A DNA stretch of 51,423 bases from Nocardioides sp. J54 (lineage in GTDB: Bacteria; Actinomycetota; Actinomycetes; Propionibacteriales; Nocardioidaceae). The position numbers and the translations under genes are program-made. The DNA is taken from contig NZ_JAER01000005.1 of assembly GCF_000519005.1 (NCBI RefSeq), positions 1 through 51,423 of the forward strand, in the 5' to 3' direction. Below the pieces are notes generated by a model, which did no database searches, was not told where the DNA came from, and worked only from the letters and a program-made list of their open reading frames with translations. Shown here one piece after another: positions 24,938 to 32,866 of the stretch; the first letter of the stretch is position 1; each line of letters opens with the position of its first letter.

Positions 24938-26395
24938 TCAGGTGAGCAGGCGGGTGAGCGGGTCGATGGCGAAGTAGACCACGAACAGGGCCGCGACCAG
25001 CCACATCAGCACGTGCACCTCGGCGGCCTTGCCGCGCACGACCTTGAGGAAGGTGTAGGCGACGAAGCCGGCGCCGATGCCGACCGTGATCGAGTACGCG
25101 AACGGCATCAGCACGATGGTGAGGAACGCCGGGATCGCGATCTCGGGGTCGTTCCAGGAGATGCCGGTGATCTGCTGCATCATCAGGAAGCCGACCAGGA
25201 CCAGCGCCGGGACGGCGGCCTCGGACGGGATCATCGCCACGACGGGCGACAGGAAGATGGTGAGCAGGAACAGCACGCCGGTCACCACCGACGCCAGGCC
25301 GGTGCGCGCGCCCTCGCCGACGCCGGACGCGGACTCGATGTAGGACGTGTTCGACGACACGCCCGCGGCACCACCAGCGATCGCGGCGATCGAGTCGACG
25401 GCCAGGATCCGCTCCGAGTTCGGCGGCACGCCGTCCTCGTCGAGCAGGCCGGCCTCGGCACCGATCGCGGTCATCGTCCCCATGGTGTCGAAGAAGTCGG
25501 CCAGCAGGAGCGAGAAGACCAGGAGCAGCACGGTGACGGCGCCGGCCTTCTCCCACGAGCCGAGGAGGTTGAACTCGCCCAAGGTGCCGAAGTCGGGGCC
25601 GGGGAACTCGTCGGGCCAGGCCGGCACGGTGAGCGCCCAGCCGCCGGCCTTGTCAGCGGCCCGCCCGAGGTCGCCGACGGCCTCGACGACGACCGCGACC
25701 AGGGTCATGGCGACGATCGAGATCAGGATCGCGCCGCGGACCCGGCGCACCCACAGCGCGACCATGAGCAGCAGGCCGACGATGAAGACCAGCACCGGCC
25801 AGCCGCTGAGGTTGCCGTCGCCGCCGAGCTGGACGGGGACGGTCGTGTTGGCCACGTCGGGGATGCGGGTCACGATGCCGGCGTCGACGAAGCCGATCAG
25901 GGTGATGAACAGGCCGATGCCGACCGAGATCGCCACCTTGAGCTGGCCGGGGACGGCGCGGAACACCGCGGTCCGGAAGCCGGTCAGCACCAGCACGAGG
26001 ATCAGCACACCCTCGATCACGATCAGGCCCATCGCGTCGGCCCACGTCATCTGGCTGGCCACCGCGAACGCGAGGAACGCGTTGAGGCCGAGCCCGGTCG
26101 CCAGGGCGAGCGGGTAGTTGGCCACGACCCCCATGAGGATCGTCAGCACGCCGGCGACGAGCGCGGTGCCTGCGGCGATGGCAGCGAGGTTGGGCTCGTC
26201 GCCGCCGCCGAGGAACTTGCCGTCGATGTCGGTCGCGTAGCCGAGGATCAGCGGGTTCAGCACCACGATGTAGGCCATCGTGAAGAAGGTGACCACGCCA
26301 CCGCGGACCTCGCGGCCGACGGTGGATCCGCGCTCGGTGATCCTGAAGAAGCGGTCGAGCGGGCTGTTGCCGGGGGCGATCTGGGCGGAGCTCAC
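24938..26395 (-). CDS. NCS2 / AzgA-family purine permease
   Basis: This 485-residue protein is a many-helix transporter. The N-terminal REVRGGVVTFFTMAYIVVLN, FDTMGTMTAIGAEAG and NTSYIESASGVGEGARTG segments are typical of the AzgA-like branch, which moves adenine, guanine or hypoxanthine with protons. GTG 26395 overlaps the stop of the upstream MFS gene as GTGA, so the two are translationally coupled. The substrate is inferred from family only. Being under the same MarR as a drug-type exporter is odd for a purine uptake gene. Confidence 0.88.
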   Translation of the reverse strand: MSSAQIAPGNSPLDRFFRITERGSTVGREVRGGVVTFFTMAYIVVLNPLILGYATDIDGKFLGGGDEPNLAAIAAGTALVAGVLTILMGVVANYPLALATGLGLNAFLAFAVASQMTWADAMGLIVIEGVLILVLVLTGFRTAVFRAVPGQLKVAISVGIGLFITLIGFVDAGIVTRIPDVANTTVPVQLGGDGNLSGWPVLVFIVGLLLMVALWVRRVRGAILISIVAMTLVAVVVEAVGDLGRAADKAGGWALTVPAWPDEFPGPDFGTLGEFNLLGSWEKAGAVTVLLLVFSLLLADFFDTMGTMTAIGAEAGLLDEDGVPPNSERILAVDSIAAIAGGAAGVSSNTSYIESASGVGEGARTGLASVVTGVLFLLTIFLSPVVAMIPSEAAVPALVLVGFLMMQQITGISWNDPEIAIPAFLTIVLMPFAYSITVGIGAGFVAYTFLKVVRGKAAEVHVLMWLVAALFVVYFAIDPLTRLLT

Positions 26396-27651
26396 GAGGG
26401 CAGCATGGCAGGAGCCGGCACCCGATGTGGCGAAGGCTCGCGGGATGCCACATTGCGGACGGCGACCGCCAGCGCGACACCGAGGAGCACCAGGACTCCG
26501 CCGACGACGAGGGTCCACCGGGCGCCGTACTGCTCGCCGATCCAGCCGATCAGCGGCGCCCCCGCCGGGGTGCCACCCATGACGATCGTCATGTAGATCG
26601 CCATCACCCGGCCGCGGAAGGCGGGGGCCGACTCGGTCTGCAGCAGGGCGTTGCACGAGTTGAGCACGGTGATCACCGTCAGCCCGAGCGCCGGGCACAG
26701 CAGCACGAAGAGGAGGTACGACGGCGCGAAGCCCGCCGCGATCTCGAGCAGCCCGAAGGCGACCGCAGCCCCCATGAGCAGCCGGACCCGGACCCGGACG
26801 CGGCCCGCCGCGAGGAGCGCGCCCGTGACCGAGCCGATCGCGAGGACCGAGCCGAGGACGCCGTACTCCCCCGCGCCCTTGTCGAACACCTCGGTCGCCA
26901 TCAGGGCGGAGGTGATCTGGAAGTTCATGCCGAAGGTGCCCACGAAGAACACCAGCACCAGGATCATCAGCATCTTGGGCTGGGTGCGCAGGTAGCCGAC
27001 ACCCTCGCGCAGCATGCCGCGGGTGCGGGCCGCCGGCTTCGGCGAGTGCAGTCCGGCCTCGTCCATGCGACGGAGCTGGACGATGACCGCGAGGTAGGAC
27101 AGCGCGTTGGCCAGGATGACCCAGCCGGTGGCCTTCATCCCGCCGCCGCCGAGGCCGATGAGCAGGCCGGCGATGCCGGGGCCGATCAGGCGGGCGGTGT
27201 TGAACGCCGCCGAGTTCAGGCTGACCGCGTTGGCGACGTCGTCGGTGCCGACCATCTCGGAGACGAACGCCTGGCGCGCAGGGGCGTCGAACGCGGCGCC
27301 GACGCCGAAGACGAAGGCGATCAGGTAGACGTGCCAGGTCTGCGCCGCACCGAGGGCGGCGATCACGCCGAGCGCGAGCGCCGAGAGCGCCATGACCGCC
27401 TGGGTGACCTGCAGCAGCACCCGCTTGGGGATGCGGTCGGCCACGACGCCGGCGTACGGCGAGAGGAGCAGGACCGGCAGGAACTGCAGCCCGGTCGTGA
27501 TGCCGAGGGCGGTGCCTCCGTTGCCGGGGATGGTGAGGACGAGCCAGTCCTGGGCGACGCGCTGCATCCACGTGCCGACGTTGGAGACCAGACTGCCGGC
27601 GAAGTAGAGGCGGTAGTTGCGGTGGGCGAGGGAACGGAATCGGGGACTCGT
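26392..27651 (-). CDS. MFS exporter, apparent ACG start codon
   Basis: The protein belongs to the MFS_3/enterobactin-exporter-like group, with PVLLLSPYAGVVADRIPKR, GVGAAFDAPARQAFVSEMVG and about 12 helices. Conserved sequence (FRSLAHRNYRLYFAGSLV) continues in frame upstream of the first ATG at 27567, but no ATG, GTG or TTG exists between there and the MarR stop at 27706. GAGGAG (27663-27658) sits exactly 6 nt before ACG at 27651, giving the usual short N-terminus and a complete first helix. A real ACG start, a recent ATG-to-ACG mutation or a sequencing error are possible. With the ATG at 27567 helix 1 would be cut. About 419 residues. Confidence 0.85.
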   Translation of the reverse strand, partial: TSPRFRSLAHRNYRLYFAGSLVSNVGTWMQRVAQDWLVLTIPGNGGTALGITTGLQFLPVLLLSPYAGVVADRIPKRVLLQVTQAVMALSALALGVIAALGAAQTWHVYLIAFVFGVGAAFDAPARQAFVSEMVGTDDVANAVSLNSAAFNTARLIGPGIAGLLIGLGGGGMKATGWVILANALSYLAVIVQLRRMDEAGLHSPKPAARTRGMLREGVGYLRTQPKMLMILVLVFFVGTFGMNFQITSALMATEVFDKGAGEYGVLGSVLAIGSVTGALLAAGRVRVRVRLLMGAAVAFGLLEIAAGFAPSYLLFVLLCPALGLTVITVLNSCNALLQTESAPAFRGRVMAIYMTIVMGGTPAGAPLIGWIGEQYGARWTLVVGGVLVLLGVALAVAVRNVASREPSPHRVPAPAMLPS

Positions 27652-27705
27652 GGTCGGCTCCTCGGTTCGGTGGCGGGCGGTCGGGCGGTCGAGCGGTCGG
27701 CCTGG

Positions 27706-28170
27706 TCAGGCGCGGTCGGCCGGGTCGGCCTCGGCCAGGCGCTGCAGCAGGGGTGCGGCGCGACGCAGGACGTCGCGCTCCTCGGGGGTGAACTCGGCCA
27801 GGCGCAGCGACAGCCAGCGGTCGCGGCGCGCGGCGTCGGCCTGGACGACCGCGCGGCCCTCGTCGGTGATCCGTACGACGACCTGGCGGCCGTCGGTCGG
27901 GTGCGGCAGGCGCTCGACGAGGCCCTCGTCGGCCAGGCAGGTCACCGTGCGGGTCATGCTCGGCGGCTGCACCTGCTCGCGCGCCGCGAGCGCGCCGACG
28001 CTGAGGTCACCCAGCCGGTGCAGCGCCCAGAGCACGGCCATCGCCGACAGGCTCAGGTCGTTGTCCGGGTGCCGCTCGCGGACGAGGCGGCGGCGCAGCC
28101 GCATGACGGCGAACCGGAGCTCGGTGGCGAGTCCGGACGTCGTCCGCACGTGCTGGTCCTGGATGGGCAT
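27706..28170 (-). CDS. MarR-family transcriptional regulator
   Basis: The 154-residue protein is an all-helical winged-helix dimer of the MarR type: LSAMAVLWALHRLGDLSVGA, the recognition helix region QPPSMTRTVTCLADEGL and the wing HPTDGRQVVVRITDEG. It leads an operon with the MFS exporter and NCS2 permease and probably represses it until an effector binds. The gene seems to be leaderless, with TAGACT 6 nt before its ATG. A GTTAG/CTAAC inverted repeat overlaps this promoter, suggesting autorepression. Confidence 0.92.
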   Translation of the reverse strand: MPIQDQHVRTTSGLATELRFAVMRLRRRLVRERHPDNDLSLSAMAVLWALHRLGDLSVGALAAREQVQPPSMTRTVTCLADEGLVERLPHPTDGRQVVVRITDEGRAVVQADAARRDRWLSLRLAEFTPEERDVLRRAAPLLQRLAEADPADRA

Positions 28171-28173
28171 GTC

Positions 28174-28201
28174 GTTAGTCTAAGTCATTACCTTGGCTAA
28201 C
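28174..28201. promoter_or_regulatory. MarR promoter and candidate operator
   Basis: TAGACT (28182-28177, minus strand) lies 6 nt before the MarR ATG. GTTAG (28174-28178) and CTAAC (28197-28201) are inverted over 28 bp, and the interior TTACCTTGGCTAA is itself partly palindromic. An occupied site would cover the -10. Confidence 0.55.
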
Positions 28202-28239
28202 TATTCCGATCGCGGGGCGATCTCCGTCACGCGGCGGTC

Positions 28240-28245
28240 TACGAT
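28240..28245 (+). promoter_or_regulatory. -10 element of the DUF2530 gene (leaderless)
   Basis: TACGAT lies 7 nt before the GTG at 28253. Confidence 0.55.
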
Positions 28246-28252
28246 CGACGGC

Positions 28253-28540
28253 GTGGAGCTCCGTGACGACCAGCCGACCCAGCACGAGTTCGGCAAGCGG
28301 ACCTACCTGATCGCGCCCGTCGAACCGCTCGACGTCGACGGCGTGCGGACGGTCCAGGTCGGGACGGCGCTGTTCGCGCTCGCCTTCCTGGCCCTGCTCC
28401 CCTTCTACGGTCGCCTCGAGGAGGACGGCCGGACCTGGCTGCTGTGGATGTGCCTCACCGGCGTCGGCCTGGGCCTGCTGGGCGTGGAGTACTGCAAGCG
28501 TCGCCGCCAGGTCCGCGCCGAGCGCGACGCCGCGTCGTGA
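28253..28540 (+). CDS. DUF2530-family small membrane protein
   Basis: The 95-residue product has a polar N-terminus, the conserved PLDVDGVRTVQVGTALFALA segment and two membrane helices at about residues 38-55 and 65-82, followed by a basic tail (CKRRRQVRAERD). This fits DUF2530, an actinobacterial family of unknown function. GTG 28253 is used rather than an in-frame ATG 60 nt upstream, which lies in the MarR control region. The stop overlaps the start of the methyltransferase gene as GTGA. Confidence 0.85.
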   Translation: MELRDDQPTQHEFGKRTYLIAPVEPLDVDGVRTVQVGTALFALAFLALLPFYGRLEEDGRTWLLWMCLTGVGLGLLGVEYCKRRRQVRAERDAAS

Positions 28541-29163
28541 CCGACCAGCCGCTGCCGCCGACCCGCTGGGCGCTCGGCGGCGCGAGGAACTCCGGCTACG
28601 GCCAGCGCTTCGCCGAGCTGGTCGAGCGCGGCGAGGACGTCGTCGGCGAGGCGCGGCTGGCCGACGCGATGCTGCCGCGCGGAGCCCGCGTGCTCGACGC
28701 CGGCGCCGGCATGGGCCGGATCGGCGCCCACCTGCAGGCGCAGGGCCACCGGGTCGTCGCCGCGGAGCCCGACCCGACCCTGGTCGAGCAGGCCCGGCGC
28801 TCGTACCCCGACCTGCAGGTGCTTCCGCTGGAGATCCTCGCGATCACGCCGGAGGCGCTCGCGGAGTCCGGGGCCCCCGAGGAGTTCGACCTCGTCGTCT
28901 GCGTCGGCAACGTGCTCACCTTCGTCGCCGAGGACACCGAGGTCGCCGTGCTCGAGCGCCTCGGCAGCCTGCTCGCCCCCGGCGGGCGCATCCTCGTCGG
29001 CTTCCACCTGGCCGGTGGTCCGGCGAGCGCCCGGTCGTACTCGCCGGAGGAATTCGTGCGCGACGCCACGGCCGCCGGGCTCCGGGTCGACCACCGCTTC
29101 GGCGGCTACGACCTCCGCCCGGTCGACGACCAGTACGCCGTCTGGATCCTCCGCCGCGCCTGA
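28537..29163 (+). CDS. Class I SAM-dependent methyltransferase
   Basis: The 208-residue protein has motif I VLDAGAGMGRIGAHL, acidic loop VVAAEPDPTLVEQA, motif IV FDLVVCVGNVLTFV and a late LLAPGGRILVGFHL. The substrate is unknown; the NSGYGQRFAELVERGEDV N-terminus is seen in actinobacterial small-molecule or protein methyltransferases. The start overlaps the DUF2530 stop (GTGA), so the two are coupled. It is followed by a 190-bp gap with tandem repeats. Confidence 0.88.
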   Translation: MTDQPLPPTRWALGGARNSGYGQRFAELVERGEDVVGEARLADAMLPRGARVLDAGAGMGRIGAHLQAQGHRVVAAEPDPTLVEQARRSYPDLQVLPLEILAITPEALAESGAPEEFDLVVCVGNVLTFVAEDTEVAVLERLGSLLAPGGRILVGFHLAGGPASARSYSPEEFVRDATAAGLRVDHRFGGYDLRPVDDQYAVWILRRA

Positions 29164-29198
29164 GCGCTCGGCTCTCGACCACTCGGCGCGCGCGTCGT

Positions 29199-29279
29199 GA
29201 CGCCTCGACCCGCCACAAGTGACGTCTCAACCCGCCACAGCTGACCACTCGACCCGCCACAAGTGACGCCTCGACCGGC
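29199..29279. repeat. 22-bp tandem repeat, 3.7 copies
   Basis: Units start at 29199, 29221, 29243 and 29265 with the pattern GACGCCTCGACCCGCCACAAGT and substitutions mostly at positions 4-5 and 20-21. The last copy is partial. It lies in the gap 29164-29355, which also has a fragment (about 29296-29330) resembling the tail of the repeat cluster at 16275-16330. Confidence 0.85.
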
Positions 29280-29355
29280 AACCGCGGCGCGAGGCGTGCC
29301 GCCGGGCGGAGGCGGGACCTACGGAAGACAACCGCGGCGCGCTCGCGCAGACAGC

Positions 29356-30150
29356 TCAGAAGGTCTCGAGGCCCTCGGAGGAGATGGTGTCGAGGACGGG
29401 CGGGGCGGGGGGCTGGGGCTGCTGGCGCTTGCTGAGCCGGACCTCGGAGTGGCCGCCGCAGCCGTGCTGGAAGGCGACCACGCGGCCGTCGTCGTTGGCG
29501 TCGCCGTTGGCGCAGACGCCGAACATCTGCGAGAGCGGGCCGGAGAGGCGGACGAGGAAGCCGCAGGAGTAGCACTGGTGCGGGGCGGAGCGGGCGATCG
29601 GCGCGTCGGGGCCGGCGTCGCCGTCGTACCAGCGCTCGGCGGCGGCGTCGCGGCCCTCGGGCGAGAGGACGCGCACGCGACCGAGTCCGAGGTCCTTGGC
29701 GACCTGGCGCACCTGCGCCTTCTCGTCGGTGTCGAGCGGGTCGTCGCCGAAGGAGTACGTCGGCACGAGGCGGGGGTCGTCGTCGGAGACGGGCAGCAGG
29801 TCGCCGGGCGACATGTCGCCGGGCTGGAGGCGCTCGCGGTAGGGCACCCACGGCGGGGCGACGATCGCGTCGGAGCCGGGCAGCAGCACGACCTCGACGA
29901 CGGTGACCTTCCGCTGCCGCGAGGCACGGGTGAGGGTGACCGCCCACTGCCAGCCGCGGTAGCCCTTGCGGGTGCAGGCGAAGAGGTGGGTGACGACGCG
30001 CAGCCCGTCGACCTGGTGGCCGAGGTGGTCGCCGACGTCCGCGGCGTCGACCTCGTCGAGCAGGGCCGCGCGGGCGGCGTCGACCGCGTCAGCGGTGGCG
30101 GCGTCGGTCAGCTTGCGCTCGAGGGTGGACACCGGCACAGCATCGCGCAT
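29356..30150 (-). CDS. DUF3027-family protein
   Basis: The product of about 264 residues is soluble. It has an alpha-helical N-terminus, then RKGYRGWQWAVTLTRASRQR, LLPGSDAIVAPPWVPYRERL and a C-terminal cysteine cluster, HQCYSCGFLV, FGVCANG and HGCGGHSEVRL, that looks metal-binding. This matches DUF3027 of actinobacteria, often near DUF2530, MFS and cspB genes; the function is unknown. Start ATG 30150 or GTG 30168; neither has a clear ribosome site. Divergent from the MFS gene at 30196. Confidence 0.85.
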   Translation of the reverse strand: MRDAVPVSTLERKLTDAATADAVDAARAALLDEVDAADVGDHLGHQVDGLRVVTHLFACTRKGYRGWQWAVTLTRASRQRKVTVVEVVLLPGSDAIVAPPWVPYRERLQPGDMSPGDLLPVSDDDPRLVPTYSFGDDPLDTDEKAQVRQVAKDLGLGRVRVLSPEGRDAAAERWYDGDAGPDAPIARSAPHQCYSCGFLVRLSGPLSQMFGVCANGDANDDGRVVAFQHGCGGHSEVRLSKRQQPQPPAPPVLDTISSEGLETF

Positions 30151-30195
30151 CGTGGCGACGTCCGTCACCTCGGGGGTGGCAGGCAAGATAGGAGG

Positions 30196-31713
30196 GTGAG
30201 CACCGACGGAGCCCAGCCCCGCCCTCCCGGTGACCGCCCGCGCCCCGACGGTGCGTCGTACCCGCCGCCTCCCCCGCCCCCGGGTGCCGAGGTCCCCGGC
30301 GACGGCCCGGCCGCCGAGCCGGGCTCGGTGCGGGCCGCGAAGGCGACGGCGCGCGGCGTCGCGGGCTTCGCCCGGGTGACCGGCCGCGCGAGCAAGGCGA
30401 CGGTCCGCACGGCCCGCCGTGCTGCCGGTGCGCAGGGCGCCGAGCGCTCGGGCCTCAACCGGCTGATCGAGCTGCACGCGGCGAACGCCGCGGGCGACTC
30501 GGCCTTCGCGATCGCGCTGGCCGGCACCGTCTTCTTCGCGGGCGCCACGAGCGGCGAGCGCGGGCCGGTGCTGCTCTTCCTCGGACTGACGATGGTGCCG
30601 TTCGCGATCGTCGCGCCGCTGATCGGCCCGTTCCTCGACCGGTTCAGCCACGGCCGGCGGTGGGCGATCGGCGCGACCTTCGCGCTGCGGGCGTTCCTGT
30701 GCTGGGTGCTCGCCGGCACCCTGGGCGACGGCTCGCCGTGGTTCTACGTGGCGGCGCTCGGCGTCCTCGTCTCGTCGAAGGCGTACGGCGTCGCGAAGGC
30801 CGCCGCCGTCCCCCGGTTGCTGCCGCACGAGATCACGCTCGTGAAGGCCAACGGTCGGGTCGCGCTGTCCGGCGTGGTCGGCGCCTGCGCGTCCGCGCCG
30901 CTGGCCGGCCTGGCCTACTGGATCGGCCCGGAGTGGGCGTGTCGCTACGCCTTCCTGGTGTTCACGGTCGGCACCGTCGCCGCGATCCTGCTGCCGGCGA
31001 AGGTGGACTCCTCCACCGGCGAGGAGTCGATCGACGCGCCCCGCGGGGCCGCGACGGGCGGGCGGCGCGGCGGCCTGCCGCCGAAGGTCGCCTTCGCGCT
31101 GCGCGCCAACTGCGGCCCGCGCCTGTTGTCCGGCTTCCTCACCATGTTCATGACCTTCGTGCTCGCCACCGAGCCGCTCGACGGCTGGGAGAGCACGACC
31201 CGCTCCACGCTGCTGATCGGCCTCGTCGTGGGCGCGGCCGGCCTGGGCAACACGGTCGGGATCGTGCTGGCGTCACTGGTCCGGAAGATCAACCCGTCGG
31301 TGATGGTGGTCGTCGCGCTGCTCGCCGACATCGTCGTGCTGGTCGTGGCGACCCTCTTCTACGGGTTGGTGCCGCTCGTCGCGCTCGGCCTCACCGTGGG
31401 GCTGATGCAGTACCTCGCCAAGGTGTCGCTCGACTCCACGATCCAGAGCGGGGTGCCGGTGCGGGCGCACGCGAGCGCGTTCGCGAAGGGCGACACCACG
31501 CTGCAGCTGGCGTGGGTGATCGGCGGCTTCCTCGGGGTGGTGCTGTCCTACCCGGCGGTCAACGGCGTCGGCCTCGCCTTCGCGGCCGTGCTGCTGACGG
31601 CGTGGGCGGTCTTCGTGCTGCGCAGCGCCCCGGCACGGCAGAAGAAGGCGGCGGCCACGACGACCGCCGGGGCCGCGGAGTCCGTGGTCCCGCCGCCGCC
31701 CCCGGCTACCTGA
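30196..31713 (+). CDS. MFS transporter with proline-rich N-terminal extension
   Basis: The 505-residue protein has about 90 cytoplasmic residues first: a Pro-rich run (SYPPPPPPPGAEVPG) and a basic, Ala-rich stretch. About 12 membrane helices follow, beginning ELHAANAAGDSAFAIALAGT and including APLIGPFLDRFSHGRRWAIG (MFS loop 2-3) and RVALSGVVGACASAPLAGL. A Pro-rich tail ends the protein. The substrate is unknown. Its place next to DUF3027 and the cold-shock gene is conserved in actinobacteria (M. tuberculosis Rv0876c region, from memory). GTG 30196 follows AGGAGG directly, with almost no spacing. Confidence 0.85.
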   Translation: MSTDGAQPRPPGDRPRPDGASYPPPPPPPGAEVPGDGPAAEPGSVRAAKATARGVAGFARVTGRASKATVRTARRAAGAQGAERSGLNRLIELHAANAAGDSAFAIALAGTVFFAGATSGERGPVLLFLGLTMVPFAIVAPLIGPFLDRFSHGRRWAIGATFALRAFLCWVLAGTLGDGSPWFYVAALGVLVSSKAYGVAKAAAVPRLLPHEITLVKANGRVALSGVVGACASAPLAGLAYWIGPEWACRYAFLVFTVGTVAAILLPAKVDSSTGEESIDAPRGAATGGRRGGLPPKVAFALRANCGPRLLSGFLTMFMTFVLATEPLDGWESTTRSTLLIGLVVGAAGLGNTVGIVLASLVRKINPSVMVVVALLADIVVLVVATLFYGLVPLVALGLTVGLMQYLAKVSLDSTIQSGVPVRAHASAFAKGDTTLQLAWVIGGFLGVVLSYPAVNGVGLAFAAVLLTAWAVFVLRSAPARQKKAAATTTAGAAESVVPPPPPAT

Positions 31714-31724
31714 GCAGGCTCAGG
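31709..31724. terminator. Small hairpin between convergent genes
   Basis: CCTGAG and CTCAGG with a 4-nt loop overlap the stop codons of both the MFS and cold-shock genes, which are only 6 bp apart. It may end both transcripts. Confidence 0.4.
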
Positions 31725-32115
31725 CGTCGAGCTCGTCGGCCAGCGCGCGGAGCAGCTTGGCGACCGGCTGGGAGGTGCGACGCTCCGGGTGGCGGCCGTG
31801 GCGGTAGGCCTCGCCGACGCCGTCGAGCAGCCGGATCAGGTCCTCGACGATCGGGACCATCTCCTCGGGCTTCTTGCGGCGCGCCTCCTTCTGGTTGCGC
31901 GACACCGACGCCGGGGCGTCGAGCAGCCGGACCTGGAGGGCCTGGTCGCCGCGGCGACCCTGCGCGATGCCGAACTCGACGCGGGCGCCGGCCTTCAGCG
32001 TGGTGACGCCCTCGGGCAGCGCGTCGGAGCGGACGTAGACGTCCGGCCCGTCGGTCTGGGAGAGGAAGCCGAAGCCCTTCTCCGCGTCGTACCACTTCAC
32101 CTTGCCAGTCGGCAC
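31720..32115 (-). CDS. CspB-like cold-shock protein with C-terminal extension
   Basis: Residues 1-66 are a cold-shock (OB-fold) domain: GKVKWYDAEKGFGFLSQTDG contains RNP1 (KGFGFL), and DVYVRSDAL replaces the usual RNP2 VFVHxSAI. Normal Csps end here, but this 131-residue protein continues with a basic linker (RNQKEARRKKPEEM) and a helical tail (VEDLIRLLDGVGEAYRHG, then PVAKLLRALADELDA). A similar long form is known in mycobacterial CspB. It probably binds single-stranded RNA or DNA. GTG 32115 follows GAGGAAGG. Confidence 0.92.
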   Translation of the reverse strand: MPTGKVKWYDAEKGFGFLSQTDGPDVYVRSDALPEGVTTLKAGARVEFGIAQGRRGDQALQVRLLDAPASVSRNQKEARRKKPEEMVPIVEDLIRLLDGVGEAYRHGRHPERRTSQPVAKLLRALADELDA

Positions 32116-32176
32116 GGCCTCGGCCTTCCTCGTCGGTCCTGCGATCTGCGACGCCGCTCCGGCGCCGCGACGGCAC

Positions 32177-32182
32177 ATGTTA
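32177..32182 (-). promoter_or_regulatory. -10 element of the cold-shock gene
   Basis: TAACAT on the minus strand would start a transcript near 32170, with a leader of about 55 nt before the GTG at 32115. The -35 is not clear. Confidence 0.4.
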
Positions 32183-32236
32183 GGACATGGGTTCGAACGC
32201 CCGGAAAGGACTTTCGCCGCTGTCCGTGGAGCCCCC

Positions 32237-32242
32237 TAGGGT
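32237..32242 (+). promoter_or_regulatory. -10 element of the GNAT gene (leaderless)
   Basis: TAGGGT lies 6 nt before the GTG at 32249. Confidence 0.5.
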
Positions 32243-32248
32243 CGGGGC

Positions 32249-32842
32249 GTGGGACTCGACCGGATCACCCCTCCCCTGCCGGTGCGCACCGAGCGGCTGG
32301 TGCTGCGGCCGGTCGTGCCGTCGGACGCCGCTGCGATCGGCGCCTACTGCGCCGACCCGGAGGTCACCCGCTACCTGCCGTTCCCCCCGCTCGACGAAGC
32401 CGGCCTGGCCCGGCGGATGGAGCGGCTGGTCGCCGGCACCGCTCCCGCCCAGGTCGGTGACGTGCTGGCCCTGGCCGTCGAGCACGAGGGCGTCCTCGTC
32501 GGCGACCTGATGCTCCGCTTCGAGGCAGCGCACGGCGAGGGCGCCGCGCCGTCGATCGCCGAGCTCGGCTGGGTCTTCGCCCCGTCGTACGGCGGCCGCG
32601 GGCTCGCGACCGAGGCCGCCCGGGCGCTGGTGGACCTGGCGTTCACCACCTATCCGCTGCACCGGCTGATGGCGCGGCTGGACCCGCGCAACACCGCGTC
32701 GGCGCGGCTGTGCGAGCGGCTCGGCATGACCCACGAGGCGCACACGCGGGAGGACTACCCCGACCACGACGGCTCGTGGAGCGACACCTCGGTCTACGGC
32801 CTGCTGCGCCGTGAGTGGGAGGCCGCACGCCCCGGCGGATGA
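32249..32842 (+). CDS. GNAT-family N-acetyltransferase, RimJ/RimL-like
   Basis: The 197-residue protein starts with the RimJ-type segment PVRTERLVLRPVVPSDAAAI, has the acetyl-CoA loop GGRGLATEAARAL and ends with NTASARLCERLGMTHEAH. Such enzymes acetylate protein N-termini or small amines; the substrate here is unknown. It is convergent with the RDD-FHA gene and shares a divergent gap with the cold-shock gene. Confidence 0.88.
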   Translation: MGLDRITPPLPVRTERLVLRPVVPSDAAAIGAYCADPEVTRYLPFPPLDEAGLARRMERLVAGTAPAQVGDVLALAVEHEGVLVGDLMLRFEAAHGEGAAPSIAELGWVFAPSYGGRGLATEAARALVDLAFTTYPLHRLMARLDPRNTASARLCERLGMTHEAHTREDYPDHDGSWSDTSVYGLLRREWEAARPGG

Positions 32843-32866
32843 GCAGGGCGGGGGCCGGCGGTTCGG

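Noticed and set aside
29199..29279. Possible CRISPR array of 22-bp repeats
   Set aside because: No spacers separate the units, and the repeats vary internally.
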